Shown here in pieces: positions 1-8,114 of a stretch of DNA of 48,148 nt. Origin of the DNA: an uncultured Oscillospiraceae bacterium (GTDB lineage Bacteria; Bacillota; Clostridia; Oscillospirales; Oscillospiraceae); contig CATNCS010000012.1 in assembly GCA_950097245.1 (NCBI GenBank), forward strand, positions 1-48,148, given 5' to 3'. Position numbers and translations under genes: made by a program. The notes below the pieces were generated by a model. The model was not told the origin of the DNA. It saw only the letters and a list, made by a program, of their open reading frames with translations, and made no database searches. Within the stretch, counting starts at the first letter, position 1. Every line of letters begins with the position of its first letter.

Positions 1-2
1 GT

Positions 3-266
3 TTACAGGTTTTCTTTAAAGAACTGCTCCATAGCGGCAAAATTGGCCTCCTCGTTGCCGCCCTCCACGGTGACAGTGACGGTCTCGCCGGTCTTGATGC
101 CCATGCCCATAATGGCCATAAGCTTGGTGGCGGCGGCGGACTTGCTGCCGTCCGCCTTGGCGATGGTTACGGTGCTGTCCAGAGCCTTGGCGGCCTTGGC
201 CAGCATGCCGGCGGGGCGGGCGTGAACGCCTACGGGATCGGTGATGGTGTACTGGAATTGTTTCAT
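3..266 (-). CDS. ptsH: HPr phosphocarrier protein of the PTS
   Basis: This cytoplasmic protein passes phosphate from enzyme I to the EIIA domains of sugar PTS transporters, such as the EIICBA at 12712. At 87 residues it has the normal family length. The active-site histidine is His15 in GVHARPAG. Aligning the helix TKLMAIMGMGI with the Bacillus protein (LKSIMGVMSLGI) puts Lys48 where the regulatory Ser46 normally lies. Phosphorylation by HPr kinase for CcpA-type catabolite repression is therefore not expected at that site. The ATG is preceded by AAGGAAGG. A promoter lies just upstream on the same strand. The gene is complete at the window edge, and what follows it is not visible. The family assignment is certain; the loss of the Ser46 function is inferred from alignment. 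Confidence 0.95.
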   Translation of the reverse strand: MKQFQYTITDPVGVHARPAGMLAKAAKALDSTVTIAKADGSKSAAATKLMAIMGMGIKTGETVTVTVEGGNEEANFAAMEQFFKENL

Positions 267-305
267 AATAATACCTTCCTTTCAAATAAATGATTAATTT
301 AAATT

Positions 306-334
306 AGTATACCACAAAGCATGAAAAAAATCAA
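306..334 (-). promoter_or_regulatory. Predicted promoter of ptsH
   Basis: Read on the minus strand, TTGATT (plus 329-334) and TATACT (plus 306-311) are separated by exactly 17 bases and lie about 40 bases from the HPr start codon. This is a housekeeping-type promoter seen directly in the sequence. No operator or cre-like site was recognised. The rest of 335-469 shows no gene. Confidence 0.7.
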
Positions 335-469
335 TCTCCATCCTGCCCCGTCCGGTTAAGATATTTTGTCCTTCGCCGCAGACGGGCGGAGAACATGTCT
401 GTTTCTCCGGGACACGATTTTAAAGGGTGACATAATTCTTAATTTTTTATGAATTGATGGCCCTGACTC

Positions 470-498
470 TTGCCGAAGGAGGTCGAACCGAGTATACT
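470..498 (+). promoter_or_regulatory. Possible promoter upstream of the LCP gene
   Basis: TTGCCG (470-475) and TATACT (493-498) are 17 bases apart. If real, transcription would start near 505. That leaves almost no leader before the ATG at 510 and favours the TTG at 531 as the translation start. It may also be a chance match. Confidence 0.4.
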
Positions 499-509
499 TG
501 GAGGGAATC

Positions 510-1700
510 ATGTTTGGGGAGGGACCCCTTTTGGAAGAGAGATATTTAAATGTGCGCCGGCGGCGCTCGGACTATCGGGACGATCCGCCGCCCAGCCGTA
601 TGGTGCCCGGCCGGAAAGCCCCTCCCCGCAAAAAGGCCAGACAAAAGCGCGGGGCGGTGACCTCCGTGGCTATGGGCTTTTACAAAGCGATTGTTGTCCT
701 CTCTGCCCTCATTGTGGCGGTATACATCGGGTTTTCCCTGATGATTAAGGCCCCGGAGCAGAAGGAGCTCCCCAAGCCGCCCCAGACCGGCAGCTCCCTG
801 GGGCCCAATTTCGGCGCGGACACCAGTACGGCCAACCCGGCCGTCCCGGCGGAGCCCGTGCTGAACCGGCGGGAGGGGGTCTACAACATCCTTCTGGCCG
901 CCACCGACAAGGACGGCACACGTACCGACACTATGATGGTCATGTGCTACGACACGGTGAAGCAGACCGTGGGGGTGGTCTCCGTCCCCCGGGACACCCT
1001 GGTGGCCCGGCCGGATGAGCACGTCCACCTGGCCTACGGCAAGGGGGGCGTGGAGCAGCGGGTGGAGGACATCTCTCAGATGCTGGGAATCCCCATCGAC
1101 GGCTACATCAAGGTGAACATCAAGGGCTTTATTACCCTGGTGGACTATCTGGGAGGCATCGACTTCTATGTCCCCTGCAACATGGACTACGACGACCCCA
1201 TCCAGGACCTGCATATCCACTACAAGAAGGGTCAGCAGAAGCTGGGGGGCCAGCAGGCCATGGAGGTGGCCCGGTTCCGGAAGAACAACCCGGACGAGAA
1301 CGGCAGGTCCACCGGCTACTCTGACACCGGCCGCACCCAGACCCAGCAGAAGCTGCTTATCGCCCTGGCCAAGAAGGTGCTGGCCTGGGACAACGTCACC
1401 AAGATCAACGGCTTTGTGGAGATCTTCAACAAGAATGTCTCTACCGACCTTACCATGAACGAGCTGCTCTATTTCGCCGGCCAGGCCATGGGCCTGGACC
1501 CCTCCTCCGCCGTGGAGACCGCCACCCTGGAGGGCAACGGCTTTGGCAAATACCGGAACAACGTCAAGACTTACAAATACTGCTATGAGCTGGACCCGGA
1601 GAAGACTGTGGAGACGGTAAACCGCCTTATCAACCCCTACGACCGGGACCTGACCCTGAAGGATATGAACATCGCCAAGGCGGACAGCTATCACAATTAA
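510..1700 (+). CDS. LCP (LytR-CpsA-Psr) family cell-wall polymer ligase
   Basis: LCP enzymes transfer lipid-linked teichoic acid or capsule polymers onto peptidoglycan outside the membrane. The protein has a basic, Arg-rich cytoplasmic N-terminus, one membrane segment around residues 55-75 (KAIVVLSALIVAVYIGF), a Pro-rich linker and then the LCP domain. The domain carries the conserved RTDTMM and SVPRDT stretches and a later Arg-rich ARFRKN region, all typical of pyrophosphate binding. The start is uncertain. ATG 510 has GGAGGG four bases upstream. TTG 498 is in frame but would sit inside that ribosome site. TTG 531 has GGGGAGGG seven bases upstream. The gene stands alone and ends in a bidirectional terminator. 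Substrate specificity cannot be told from sequence. Confidence 0.9.
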   Translation: MFGEGPLLEERYLNVRRRRSDYRDDPPPSRMVPGRKAPPRKKARQKRGAVTSVAMGFYKAIVVLSALIVAVYIGFSLMIKAPEQKELPKPPQTGSSLGPNFGADTSTANPAVPAEPVLNRREGVYNILLAATDKDGTRTDTMMVMCYDTVKQTVGVVSVPRDTLVARPDEHVHLAYGKGGVEQRVEDISQMLGIPIDGYIKVNIKGFITLVDYLGGIDFYVPCNMDYDDPIQDLHIHYKKGQQKLGGQQAMEVARFRKNNPDENGRSTGYSDTGRTQTQQKLLIALAKKVLAWDNVTKINGFVEIFNKNVSTDLTMNELLYFAGQAMGLDPSSAVETATLEGNGFGKYRNNVKTYKYCYELDPEKTVETVNRLINPYDRDLTLKDMNIAKADSYHN

Positions 1701-1738
1701 AAAAATCCCGCAGTCCGTACAGAACTGCGGGATTTTTT
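1701..1738. terminator. Bidirectional terminator
   Basis: A perfect stem (AAATCCCGCAGT paired with ACTGCGGGATTT) around a nine-base loop is flanked by A-run and T-run. It serves the LCP gene on the plus strand and the small gene ending at 1737 on the minus strand. Confidence 0.9.
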
Positions 1739-1982
1739 ACTGCTCGTTCCCCAGGGTCTGGATCAGCAGGTTGCGCAGGGAGATGGCGCTCTGCCGGTTC
1801 ATCACAATGGAGGCCACCGTGTCGGCGGCGGGGGTGGCCACGTTCTCGATGCCCCCCTGGGCGTTGACGGTCATGGCGTTCTCCATATACTTGTAGGAGA
1901 TGTCCAGGGTGACCTCCAGCAGCTGCCCCTCCTTGTCGGATACCTTGCGCAGGCCAAAGGCGTTGGCGTATTCCGGTCTCAT
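1737..1982 (-). CDS. Small conserved-looking protein of unknown function
   Basis: This is an 81-residue soluble protein with no signal peptide or membrane segment. It begins MRPEYANAFGL and is rich in Asn, Ala and Met in its second half. I do not recognise the family. The ATG at 1982 is chosen because AAGGAG lies just upstream; the frame stays open to 2000 but would then include its own ribosome site. It follows the Nudix gene by 24 bases in the same direction and shares the terminator, so the two are probably co-transcribed. Good codon use and the ribosome site support a real gene. Function unknown. Confidence 0.7.
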   Translation of the reverse strand: MRPEYANAFGLRKVSDKEGQLLEVTLDISYKYMENAMTVNAQGGIENVATPAADTVASIVMNRQSAISLRNLLIQTLGNEQ

Positions 1983-2006
1983 TTGCAAAACTCCTTTCAA
2001 TCCGGT

Positions 2007-2474
2007 TTATTTGATTTTCTTTCCGTTCAGGACGGCCTCTGCCAGCCGGTCCCCCTCGTAGCGGACCTTCAGGGAGAAGAAGGGCTCGTCCCTCCAGATC
2101 AGGTCCAGAAAGATGGCGTCCCCCTCCCAGTGGGGAATTTTTAGCAGCCTGTCCCGGGGGAGCCACTCCAGCACCCCCTCGTCACACTCCTTCAGTGTGC
2201 CGGTAAAGCCGTCGGCGGTGAACAGGTGCATATACTCGGTGGGCCAGCGGTCGGAGACGAAGGTGACGATCCCCCGGTAGCGGTAGTCGGTGAGCGTGAG
2301 CCCGGTCTCCTCCTCCGCCTCCCGGAGCAGGCAGTCCTCCGGGCTCTCCTTATCCAGGAACTTCCCCCCGATGCCAATCCACTTGTCCCTGTTCAGGTCG
2401 TTCTCTTTTTTTACCCGGTGGAGCATTAAATATTCATCTCCGCGCCGGATATAGCAAAGCGTCGTATTGATCAC
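2007..2474 (-). CDS. Nudix hydrolase, MutT-like (8-oxo-dGTP diphosphatase type)
   Basis: The Nudix box is complete around residues 37-59: it starts GGKFLDKESPED and ends REAEEETGL, giving the G-x5-E-x7-REUxEExGU metal and diphosphate site. The opening INTTLCYI and the LMLHRVKKENDLN stretch match the MutT-like group that cleans oxidised nucleotides, though the true substrate is not set by sequence. GTG 2474 is preferred as start because GGAGG lies five bases upstream. The ATG at 2486 forms part of that ribosome site (ATGGAGG). The length of 155 residues is normal. It is probably co-transcribed with the small gene ending at 1737. Confidence 0.87.
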   Translation of the reverse strand: MINTTLCYIRRGDEYLMLHRVKKENDLNRDKWIGIGGKFLDKESPEDCLLREAEEETGLTLTDYRYRGIVTFVSDRWPTEYMHLFTADGFTGTLKECDEGVLEWLPRDRLLKIPHWEGDAIFLDLIWRDEPFFSLKVRYEGDRLAEAVLNGKKIK

Positions 2475-2498
2475 GGTATCCTCCATTTCGTAAAACTG

Positions 2499-2528
2499 TT
2501 GTAATAAGGGCAGGAGCTATGATATAAT
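2499..2528 (+). promoter_or_regulatory. Predicted promoter of the 2564 gene
   Basis: TTGTAA (2499-2504) and TATAAT (2523-2528) are 18 bases apart, about 36 bases before the GTG start at 2564. Confidence 0.65.
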
Positions 2529-2563
2529 GACAGGGCCAATGAAACAGGAAAGGATTTGACGCT

Positions 2564-3094
2564 GTGGCAGAGAACAGGAAAAAAGACTGGGTGTCCGCCG
2601 TTTTGGTCGTTCTTTTGATTCTGCTTATACTCGTTTTTTATGAGAACAGCGAGCTTGTCACAGGCGGATATGAGGAGAGCCAGTATACCACCCGGAGCTT
2701 TGCCGTCGTTGATATAGAGCAGGACGGCGTGTACGAGGCGGTCCTGCGGGGGACAAGTGAGACCGGAGGCACCGCCTACACCGTGCTGCGGGAGGATGCG
2801 GCCAACGGGGTCGTAGTGGGGAATGTGGTCGGCGAGAATGAAACATTCTTTAAAGCCAGCGGGTATTACGGCCACGAATCCTCCGACGGAGAATTTATGC
2901 TCTGGAGATATAGCTTTGACCGTGAGGACGTCCCGGAGGCGAGCACTTACGGTGACGGGTCCTGCTATTTGGGCAACATGCCTGTGAGCCAGGAGGAGTA
3001 CGAGGCCCACCTGCGGAAAATCGGCTGGGACGAGATGGAGGACGCCCTGTTCTATGACTACACCGGCGAGAACATCCGCCGGTTCGCCCCGTAG
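2564..3094 (+). CDS. Membrane-anchored protein of unknown function
   Basis: This 176-residue protein has one N-terminal membrane helix (about residues 10-26, VSAVLVVLLILLILVFY) followed by an acidic extracellular part rich in Tyr, Glu and Gly. There is no lipobox, so it is probably a signal-anchor protein facing outward. No catalytic motif was recognised. The GTG start has AGGAAAGGA about ten bases upstream. The gene has its own promoter and terminator, so it is a single-gene unit. The function is unknown; a role at the cell surface follows only from topology. Confidence 0.75.
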   Translation: MAENRKKDWVSAVLVVLLILLILVFYENSELVTGGYEESQYTTRSFAVVDIEQDGVYEAVLRGTSETGGTAYTVLREDAANGVVVGNVVGENETFFKASGYYGHESSDGEFMLWRYSFDREDVPEASTYGDGSCYLGNMPVSQEEYEAHLRKIGWDEMEDALFYDYTGENIRRFAP

Positions 3095-3095
3095 C

Positions 3096-3134
3096 AGGCG
3101 GGAGACGCTGTACAGGCGTCTCCTGCCTCTTTTA
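3096..3134. terminator. Terminator between convergent genes
   Basis: A stem of about 12 pairs (GGCGGGAGACGC with GCGTCTCCTGCC, one G-U pair) is followed by TCTTTT on the plus strand. It overlaps the stop of the HtrA-like gene on the other strand. Confidence 0.8.
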
Positions 3135-4370
3135 TGCCTCAATCAGCTCCACATCCACGGTAAAAAGCGCTCCGTCCCGCATACAGGTGAGGGCGACCGT
3201 GTCCCTGGCCCCCAGCTCCAGCTTGAGGCGGGTCAGGTCCTGGATGCCGGTGACGGGCGCGCCGTTGGCCTGCATAATAATGTCCCCGGCCCGCAGGCCC
3301 TTGGCCCAGGCGTCGCTGTCCTTCTCCACCACCAGCAGCTCCAGGCCGCCCCCCTCCAGGGCGTGGGTGTTGACGGAGAAGCCGAATCTGCCGGCCCTGA
3401 CCTCCTCCCCGGCGATGAGGCGGTCGGCCACATACTTCACCCGCCGGGAGGGGATGGCAAAGCCCAGCCCCTCGGCGGAGCCGTCCTCATTGACAATTTT
3501 AATGGTGTTGATGCCCACCACCTGGCCGTACTGGTTGAGGAGCGGGCCGCCGGAGTTGCCGTAGTTGATGGCAGCGGTGGTCTGGATCAGGGTCATGCTG
3601 ACATCGTCCACCTCCACCTCCCGGTCCAGAGAGGAGACAATGCCGTCGGTAAAGGTGGCCCGGTAGCCCAGAGAGTCCCCCAGGGCGGCCACCGGCTCGC
3701 CGATACACAGGGTGTTGGAGTCGCCGAACCGGGCGGGGGTGAGGGCGCCGGCCTCCACCTTCAGCACGGCCAGATCCTCCGCCGCGTCGAAGCCCACCAG
3801 GCTGGCGGACAGGATCCGGTTGTCGTGAAGCAGCACATTGACCGCCCTGGCCCCAGCTACCACATGGGCGTTGGTGACAATATAGCCGTCCCCGGTGAGC
3901 ACCACGCCGCTGCCGGCGGAGCTGTACCCCTTGGAGTGGACGGCCTCAATGGACACTGCGGAGGGCAGGCTCTGCTGGTAGATCCGGGGGTAGTCCAGCG
4001 CCTCTCCCCGGGTGGGCAGCAGCGTGACGGTTACCCCCGTACCGGTATCCGCCCGGGGGATGGAGGGAGGCGTGTCGTCCAGCTGGCTGTCCTGCTCCTC
4101 TCCGAAGGAGGGGGAGTAGTCCCGGTCCCAGATGACCGCCCGCCGGATAAAATACCGCTCCAGCAGGGCGACGGACAGGCAGATCACCAGGATCAGGGAC
4201 AGCAGCCCCATAAACCAGGGCCACCTGCGGCCCCGCCGCCGGGGCCGCAGCACCGGCCGGACAGGCTGAGCGCTCCCCGCCGGAATGTGGACGGCGGGGG
4301 GATCGGGAAATGGGTGCCCGGGCCGCTCCCAGTCGCCGCCCTGCCACAGTCCACCGTTTTGGTTGTCCAT
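3132..4370 (-). CDS. HtrA/DegP-like membrane serine protease with PDZ domain
   Basis: HtrA proteases degrade misfolded proteins at the cell envelope. The N-terminus is a Pro/Gly-rich cytoplasmic tail, followed by a membrane anchor around residues 50-72 (FMGLLSLILVICLSVALL). The trypsin-like domain then shows all three catalytic residues: His in TNAHVVAG, Asp in AAEDLAVL and Ser in YGNSGGPLL. A single C-terminal PDZ domain (from about residue 320) carries GLRAGDIIMQANG. At 412 residues the length is normal for Gram-positive HtrA. It lies downstream of a response regulator/kinase pair on the same strand, with a paired-hairpin repeat between. This arrangement suggests envelope-stress control (inference). 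Confidence 0.93.
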   Translation of the reverse strand: MDNQNGGLWQGGDWERPGHPFPDPPAVHIPAGSAQPVRPVLRPRRRGRRWPWFMGLLSLILVICLSVALLERYFIRRAVIWDRDYSPSFGEEQDSQLDDTPPSIPRADTGTGVTVTLLPTRGEALDYPRIYQQSLPSAVSIEAVHSKGYSSAGSGVVLTGDGYIVTNAHVVAGARAVNVLLHDNRILSASLVGFDAAEDLAVLKVEAGALTPARFGDSNTLCIGEPVAALGDSLGYRATFTDGIVSSLDREVEVDDVSMTLIQTTAAINYGNSGGPLLNQYGQVVGINTIKIVNEDGSAEGLGFAIPSRRVKYVADRLIAGEEVRAGRFGFSVNTHALEGGGLELLVVEKDSDAWAKGLRAGDIIMQANGAPVTGIQDLTRLKLELGARDTVALTCMRDGALFTVDVELIEA

Positions 4371-4383
4371 TGCAATCCCCCCT

Positions 4384-4465
4384 GTGGGGGCCGCCGCCCT
4401 CGGCGGCCCGTTTTAATCATCCGGCAGTTCATAGAGTGCGGGCCGGCGAAGGCGCCGGCCCCTAC
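4384..4465. repeat. Paired-hairpin element, copy 1
   Basis: Two hairpins face each other, framed by GTGGGGGC at the left and GCCCCTAC at the right. The left hairpin has GGGGGCCGCCG/CGGCGGCCC arms and the right hairpin has GGGCCGGCG/CGCCGGCCCC arms, with about 30 bases between. It lies between the kinase and the HtrA-like gene. Confidence 0.8.
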
Positions 4466-4470
4466 AAATC

Positions 4471-5913
4471 TCACGCCAGCGTCAGCGTGAAATGAAACTG
4501 GGTCACCCCATCCTCGCTGGTGACGGTGATGCTCTCCTTTAGATTACCCAGGATGGTCTTGACAATATACAGCCCCAGGCCCACGCCCTCCCGGTCCATG
4601 GAGCGGGAGTAGTCCGCCTTGTGAAACCGCTCGAAGAGCAGGGGCAGCTCGTCCGGGGGGATGGTGGCCCCCAGATTGCGGATGGTGGTATGGGCCTTGC
4701 CGTCCTTTTTGGTGATCTGAACGGTGATGGCGGTGCCGGGGGCGGCGAATTTGGCCGCGTTGTCCAGCAGGTTGTAGCACACCTGGGTGATGGAGTCCGG
4801 GTCGCCCCACACCATCAGCTTGTCCTCGGGCATGTGGACCTCCACATCCAGCTGCCGGTCGGTGATCTTGGTCTCCAGGCTGATGAGCACCCGGGACATG
4901 ACCTCGGTGAGGTCGAAGGTCTCCTGGGCGGTGACGGTGCTCTCCGCCAGAGCGTTCAGCCGGGACAGGTCCAGCATCCGCCGCACCAACCGGCTGAGCC
5001 GCCTGGTCTCCGACACCACGATCTCCAGCGACTCCCGCTCCCGCTCCGGGGGGATGGTGCCGTCCAGAATGCCCTCAGCGAAGCCGGCGATGGTGGTCAT
5101 GGGGGTCTTCAGCTCGTGGGAGACGTTGGCGATGAAGTCGGCCCGCTGGCTCTCCACCTTCTCCAGGGAGTTGGCCATGGAGTTGAAGGCCTCGGCCAGG
5201 TCGCTGACCTCGTCGCCCCGGTCCTCATAGCCGGTGACCCGGACGTCAAACTCCCCCTGGCCGAATTTTCGGGCCGCCTCGGCCATCTCGTTCAAGGGCC
5301 TGGTCTGGTAGGCGGAGGTGAGGGTGCTGGCGATCACCGAGATGAGGAAGACCACCACGGCGGAGAAGAAAAAGATGGTGGCAGTGGAGGACCACATCTC
5401 AGACAGGTTGGAGGCGCTGGCCCCCACCAGGACAATCCCCTGGATGATGGGCAGGGCGCCGATCTGGTTTGTGACAGGGAGGGCGGAGGTGTACCGCCGC
5501 TCCTGAAAGATGCCGCCCAGGGTGGTAACGCCGCTGTAGGAGCCCTCCTTCATCACACGGGTGACCACATCCTCAGGCAGCTGGCTGTTTTCCGGGGCAT
5601 AGAGGCGGCTGCCGTCGGTGGCGTAGAGGACCTTGCCGTTGCCGTCGGCCACCATGATGTGGGAGTTGGAGATCATGGCGATGGAGGCCATATAGCTGCT
5701 GTAGAACTCGTCCTGTACGTCCAGGGTGAGGTAGCGCCGGTAGTAGGTGGAGGTAAAGCTGGCGATGTAGCCCGTGTTGCGGATGGCCGAGTCCCGAGTC
5801 TCTCCGATGATATACCGGTAGGACAGCAGCATAAAGGCCCCGGCCAGCAGGGTGAAGGAGAGCAGCATGATGCTCACCATCATGGTCAGCTGACGGCGAT
5901 ATAAAGAGCGCAT
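4471..5913 (-). CDS. Membrane sensor histidine kinase with HAMP domain
   Basis: This is a classic two-membrane-helix sensor kinase of 480 residues. Helix 1 spans about residues 12-33, an extracellular sensor region of about 120 residues follows, and helix 2 is at about 178-200. HAMP follows, then the H-box (NVSHELKTPMT, with the phospho-accepting His), the N-box (CYNLLDNAAKFA) and the G-box (GVGLGLYIVK). It autophosphorylates and passes phosphate to the regulator encoded two bases upstream. The downstream HtrA-like protease makes envelope stress a reasonable stimulus, but the sensor region gives no direct clue. Confidence 0.94.
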   Translation of the reverse strand: MRSLYRRQLTMMVSIMLLSFTLLAGAFMLLSYRYIIGETRDSAIRNTGYIASFTSTYYRRYLTLDVQDEFYSSYMASIAMISNSHIMVADGNGKVLYATDGSRLYAPENSQLPEDVVTRVMKEGSYSGVTTLGGIFQERRYTSALPVTNQIGALPIIQGIVLVGASASNLSEMWSSTATIFFFSAVVVFLISVIASTLTSAYQTRPLNEMAEAARKFGQGEFDVRVTGYEDRGDEVSDLAEAFNSMANSLEKVESQRADFIANVSHELKTPMTTIAGFAEGILDGTIPPERERESLEIVVSETRRLSRLVRRMLDLSRLNALAESTVTAQETFDLTEVMSRVLISLETKITDRQLDVEVHMPEDKLMVWGDPDSITQVCYNLLDNAAKFAAPGTAITVQITKKDGKAHTTIRNLGATIPPDELPLLFERFHKADYSRSMDREGVGLGLYIVKTILGNLKESITVTSEDGVTQFHFTLTLA

Positions 5914-5915
5914 AA

Positions 5916-6608
5916 TTACCCCGCCGTCCCCAGCTCAAATTTATAGCCCACGCCCCACACGGTCTTCAGCCGCCACTGGTCGCTGACCCCCTCCAGCTTC
6001 TCCCGCAGGCGCTTGATGTGTACGTCCACCGTCCGGCTGTCGCCGAAGTAGTCAAAGCCCCACACCTCATCAAGGAGCTGGTTCCGGGTAAACACCCGGT
6101 TGGGGGAGGAGGCCAGGTGGAACAGCAGCTCCAGCTCCTTGGGCGGGGTGTCCACCCGCTGGCCGTCCACCAGCAGCTCGTAGGAGTCCAGGTTGATGAC
6201 CAGCTTGTTGAAGGACAGCTTTTTCTCCCCGCTCTCCTCCTCCACGCCGCTGCGGCGGAGGACGGCGTGGATGCGGGCCAGCACCTCCTTCATCTCAAAG
6301 GGCTTGACAATGTAGTCGTCGGCGCCCTGCTCCAGGCCGGACACCTTGTCCTCCGTCTCCCCCTTGGCGGTGAGCATGATAACGGGGGTCTTGTCCCCCT
6401 CCCGGATCTTTTTCAGCACGGACCAGCCGTCCATAATGGGCAGCATCAGGTCCAGCAGCACCAGGTCGGGCTGGAAGGAGCGGAACAGCTCCACCCCCTT
6501 GCCCCCGTCCTTGGCCACCTGGGTCTCAAAGCCCTCCTTCTCCAGATAGAGGTGGAGCAGCTCGGCGATGTTGGCGTCGTCCTCGACGATCAGGACCTTC
6601 TTCGGCAT
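5916..6608 (-). CDS. OmpR/PhoB-family response regulator
   Basis: The receiver domain (about residues 1-120) has the acidic pocket EDD and the phospho-acceptor Asp in LVLLDLMLP, and ends with KPFEMKEVLARI. A winged-helix DNA-binding domain follows (about 130-228) with RTVDVHIKRLREK and TVWGVGYKF. At 230 residues the length is standard. It is the first gene of an operon with the histidine kinase, separated by only two bases. Its own promoter probably lies upstream of repeat copy 2. Targets are not known; the downstream HtrA-like gene is the natural candidate. Confidence 0.95.
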   Translation of the reverse strand: MPKKVLIVEDDANIAELLHLYLEKEGFETQVAKDGGKGVELFRSFQPDLVLLDLMLPIMDGWSVLKKIREGDKTPVIMLTAKGETEDKVSGLEQGADDYIVKPFEMKEVLARIHAVLRRSGVEEESGEKKLSFNKLVINLDSYELLVDGQRVDTPPKELELLFHLASSPNRVFTRNQLLDEVWGFDYFGDSRTVDVHIKRLREKLEGVSDQWRLKTVWGVGYKFELGTAG

Positions 6609-6640
6609 AAACGGACACCTCGTTCTTTTTGTAAAACTGT

Positions 6641-6707
6641 GCAGGGGCGGATATCATCCGCCCGCAAATAGAGGCTGGTTAAACGGGCGGATGATATCCG
6701 CCCCTAC
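6641..6707. repeat. Paired-hairpin element, copy 2
   Basis: Left frame GCAGGGGC and right frame GCCCCTAC enclose two hairpins with the same arm sequence (GGCGGAT and ATCCGCC around ATC or GAT). At 67 bases it is the shortest copy. It lies in the leader of the response regulator gene, downstream of a TATAAT box. Confidence 0.85.
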
Positions 6708-6723
6708 GGAATCATTATCTCTT

Positions 6724-6729
6724 ATTATA
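6724..6729 (-). promoter_or_regulatory. Possible -10 box of the regulator/kinase operon
   Basis: Read on the minus strand this is a perfect TATAAT, about 115 bases before the response regulator start. The best -35 candidate (TTCACC) is 19 bases upstream, so the promoter is only moderately supported. Confidence 0.45.
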
Positions 6730-6765
6730 CCGCAAATGGAGATGCTTGGGTGAATAATCTGTAAA

Positions 6766-7941
6766 TTACGGTGTTTTCTGCACCTCCACATAGGAGCGGT
6801 CCACCTGGACCACGGGGAAGTAGCGGTCAGACAGGCCCTTGATTCCCTCATAGAGGGCGGCCCGGACCTGGACGTCAGACAGCCGGAAGCCGTAGGGGAC
6901 CACCACGTCGAAGAGGATATTGGTGTGGATGGGCCCGGCGGTAATCCGAAAGTCGTGAATGGTGAGGACGGGGTCGATCCCTTTGGCGATCTCCTCCACC
7001 TGGTTCCGGAGGGCCTGGGTGCGCTCGTCCCGCATCACCGGGTCCATATGGATACAGGTCTCAATGTGGTGTTTGGCCTTCAGCTCACGCTCAATGTGGT
7101 CGATCACGTCGTGGATGGCCAGGAAATCGCCGTCGGCGGGCACCTCGGCGTGGAAGGACATCATGGCCCGGCCGGGGCCGTAGTCGTGATAGACCAGGTC
7201 GTGGATGCCCATGATGTACTCGTGTCCCAGGACAATGCGGTCGATATCGGCGGCCAGCTCCCGGTCCATAGGCCGGCCCAGCAGGGGGTCGACGGTGTCC
7301 TTGGCGGCCCCCCAGCCGGTGCGCAGGATGAACAGGGCTACCGCCAGCCCCAGCCAGCCGTCCAGGGGCAGGGCGAAGAAGCGCCCGGCCAGCAGGCCCA
7401 GCAGCAGGATGCCGGTGCCCGCCGCGTCTGACAGGGAGTCGGCGGCAGTGGCGGCCAGGGCGGCGGACTGGATGCGCCGGGACAGGGCCCGGTTAAACCA
7501 GAACATCCACAGCTTTACCCCGATGGAGACGGCCAGAATGACCGCCGACAGGGTGGAGAACACCACCGGCTCCGGGTGGAGAATCTTGTCCACCGAGGAC
7601 TGGACCAGCTCCACCCCCACCAGCAGGATCAGCAGCGCCACTACCAGCCCCGCCAGATACTCCATCCGGCCGTGGCCGAAGGGGTGCTCCTCGTCCGCCT
7701 CCTGGCCGGCCAGATGAAAGCCCACCAGGGTGACCACCGAGGAGGCAGCGTCCGACAGGTTGTTGAAGGCGTCGGCGGTGACGGCGATGGAGGAGGTGAC
7801 GATTCCGGCCAGCAGCTTGCCCAGAAAGAGGAGCAGATTCAGGGCGATGCCGATCCCCCCGGAGAGAATTCCACAGCGCTGCCGGCTCTCAGGGGCCTGA
7901 GGGTCCTTGCTGTGAAGACAGAAATTGATAAAAAAGTCCAC
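6766..7941 (-). CDS. Cation diffusion facilitator (divalent metal exporter)
   Basis: CDF transporters exchange divalent metals such as Zn, Mn or Fe for protons across the cytoplasmic membrane. The two intramembrane metal motifs are present: DAFNNLSD in helix 2 and AADSLSDA in helix 5, with HPFGHGR in the first cytoplasmic loop. Six membrane helices occupy about residues 25-210. A long cytoplasmic C-terminal domain with many His and Asp residues (HDLVYHDYGPG, IHDVIDHIE) fits the metal-sensing dimerisation domain and a possible second one. GTG 7941 is chosen because GAGGTG lies ten bases upstream and the protein then begins like its homologues (DFFINF...KDP). The frame stays open to a TTG at 7983. 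The metal is not determined. Confidence 0.88.
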   Translation of the reverse strand: MDFFINFCLHSKDPQAPESRQRCGILSGGIGIALNLLLFLGKLLAGIVTSSIAVTADAFNNLSDAASSVVTLVGFHLAGQEADEEHPFGHGRMEYLAGLVVALLILLVGVELVQSSVDKILHPEPVVFSTLSAVILAVSIGVKLWMFWFNRALSRRIQSAALAATAADSLSDAAGTGILLLGLLAGRFFALPLDGWLGLAVALFILRTGWGAAKDTVDPLLGRPMDRELAADIDRIVLGHEYIMGIHDLVYHDYGPGRAMMSFHAEVPADGDFLAIHDVIDHIERELKAKHHIETCIHMDPVMRDERTQALRNQVEEIAKGIDPVLTIHDFRITAGPIHTNILFDVVVPYGFRLSDVQVRAALYEGIKGLSDRYFPVVQVDRSYVEVQKTP

Positions 7942-8008
7942 GAAAAGAGAGCACCTCACAACTTGAAAATTTTGAAATCTCAATTAAATTTTGCTCTGTA
8001 ATCTTTTT

Positions 8009-8037
8009 ATTTTCTCATACAATTTGACATTTGTCAA
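8009..8037 (-). promoter_or_regulatory. Promoter of the metal exporter with overlapping dyad
   Basis: On the minus strand, TTGACA (plus 8032-8037) and GAAAAT (plus 8009-8014) are 17 bases apart. The -35 box is half of a perfect dyad TTGACA-TT-TGTCAA at 8024-8037, so a repressor bound there would block the promoter. The regulator is not identified. Confidence 0.55.
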
Positions 8038-8114
8038 GATAAAGTCCTGACAAGAATTGAGAAAAAAAGAATTAACCTCTGCAAAAACCAGAACGATGTA
8101 CAGTCTGAAATCAA

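Noticed and set aside
4384-4465. Paired hairpins as ordinary rho-independent terminators
   Set aside because: They lack T-runs, occur inside operons and leaders, and share the GTAGGGGC frame at unrelated loci, so termination alone does not explain them.
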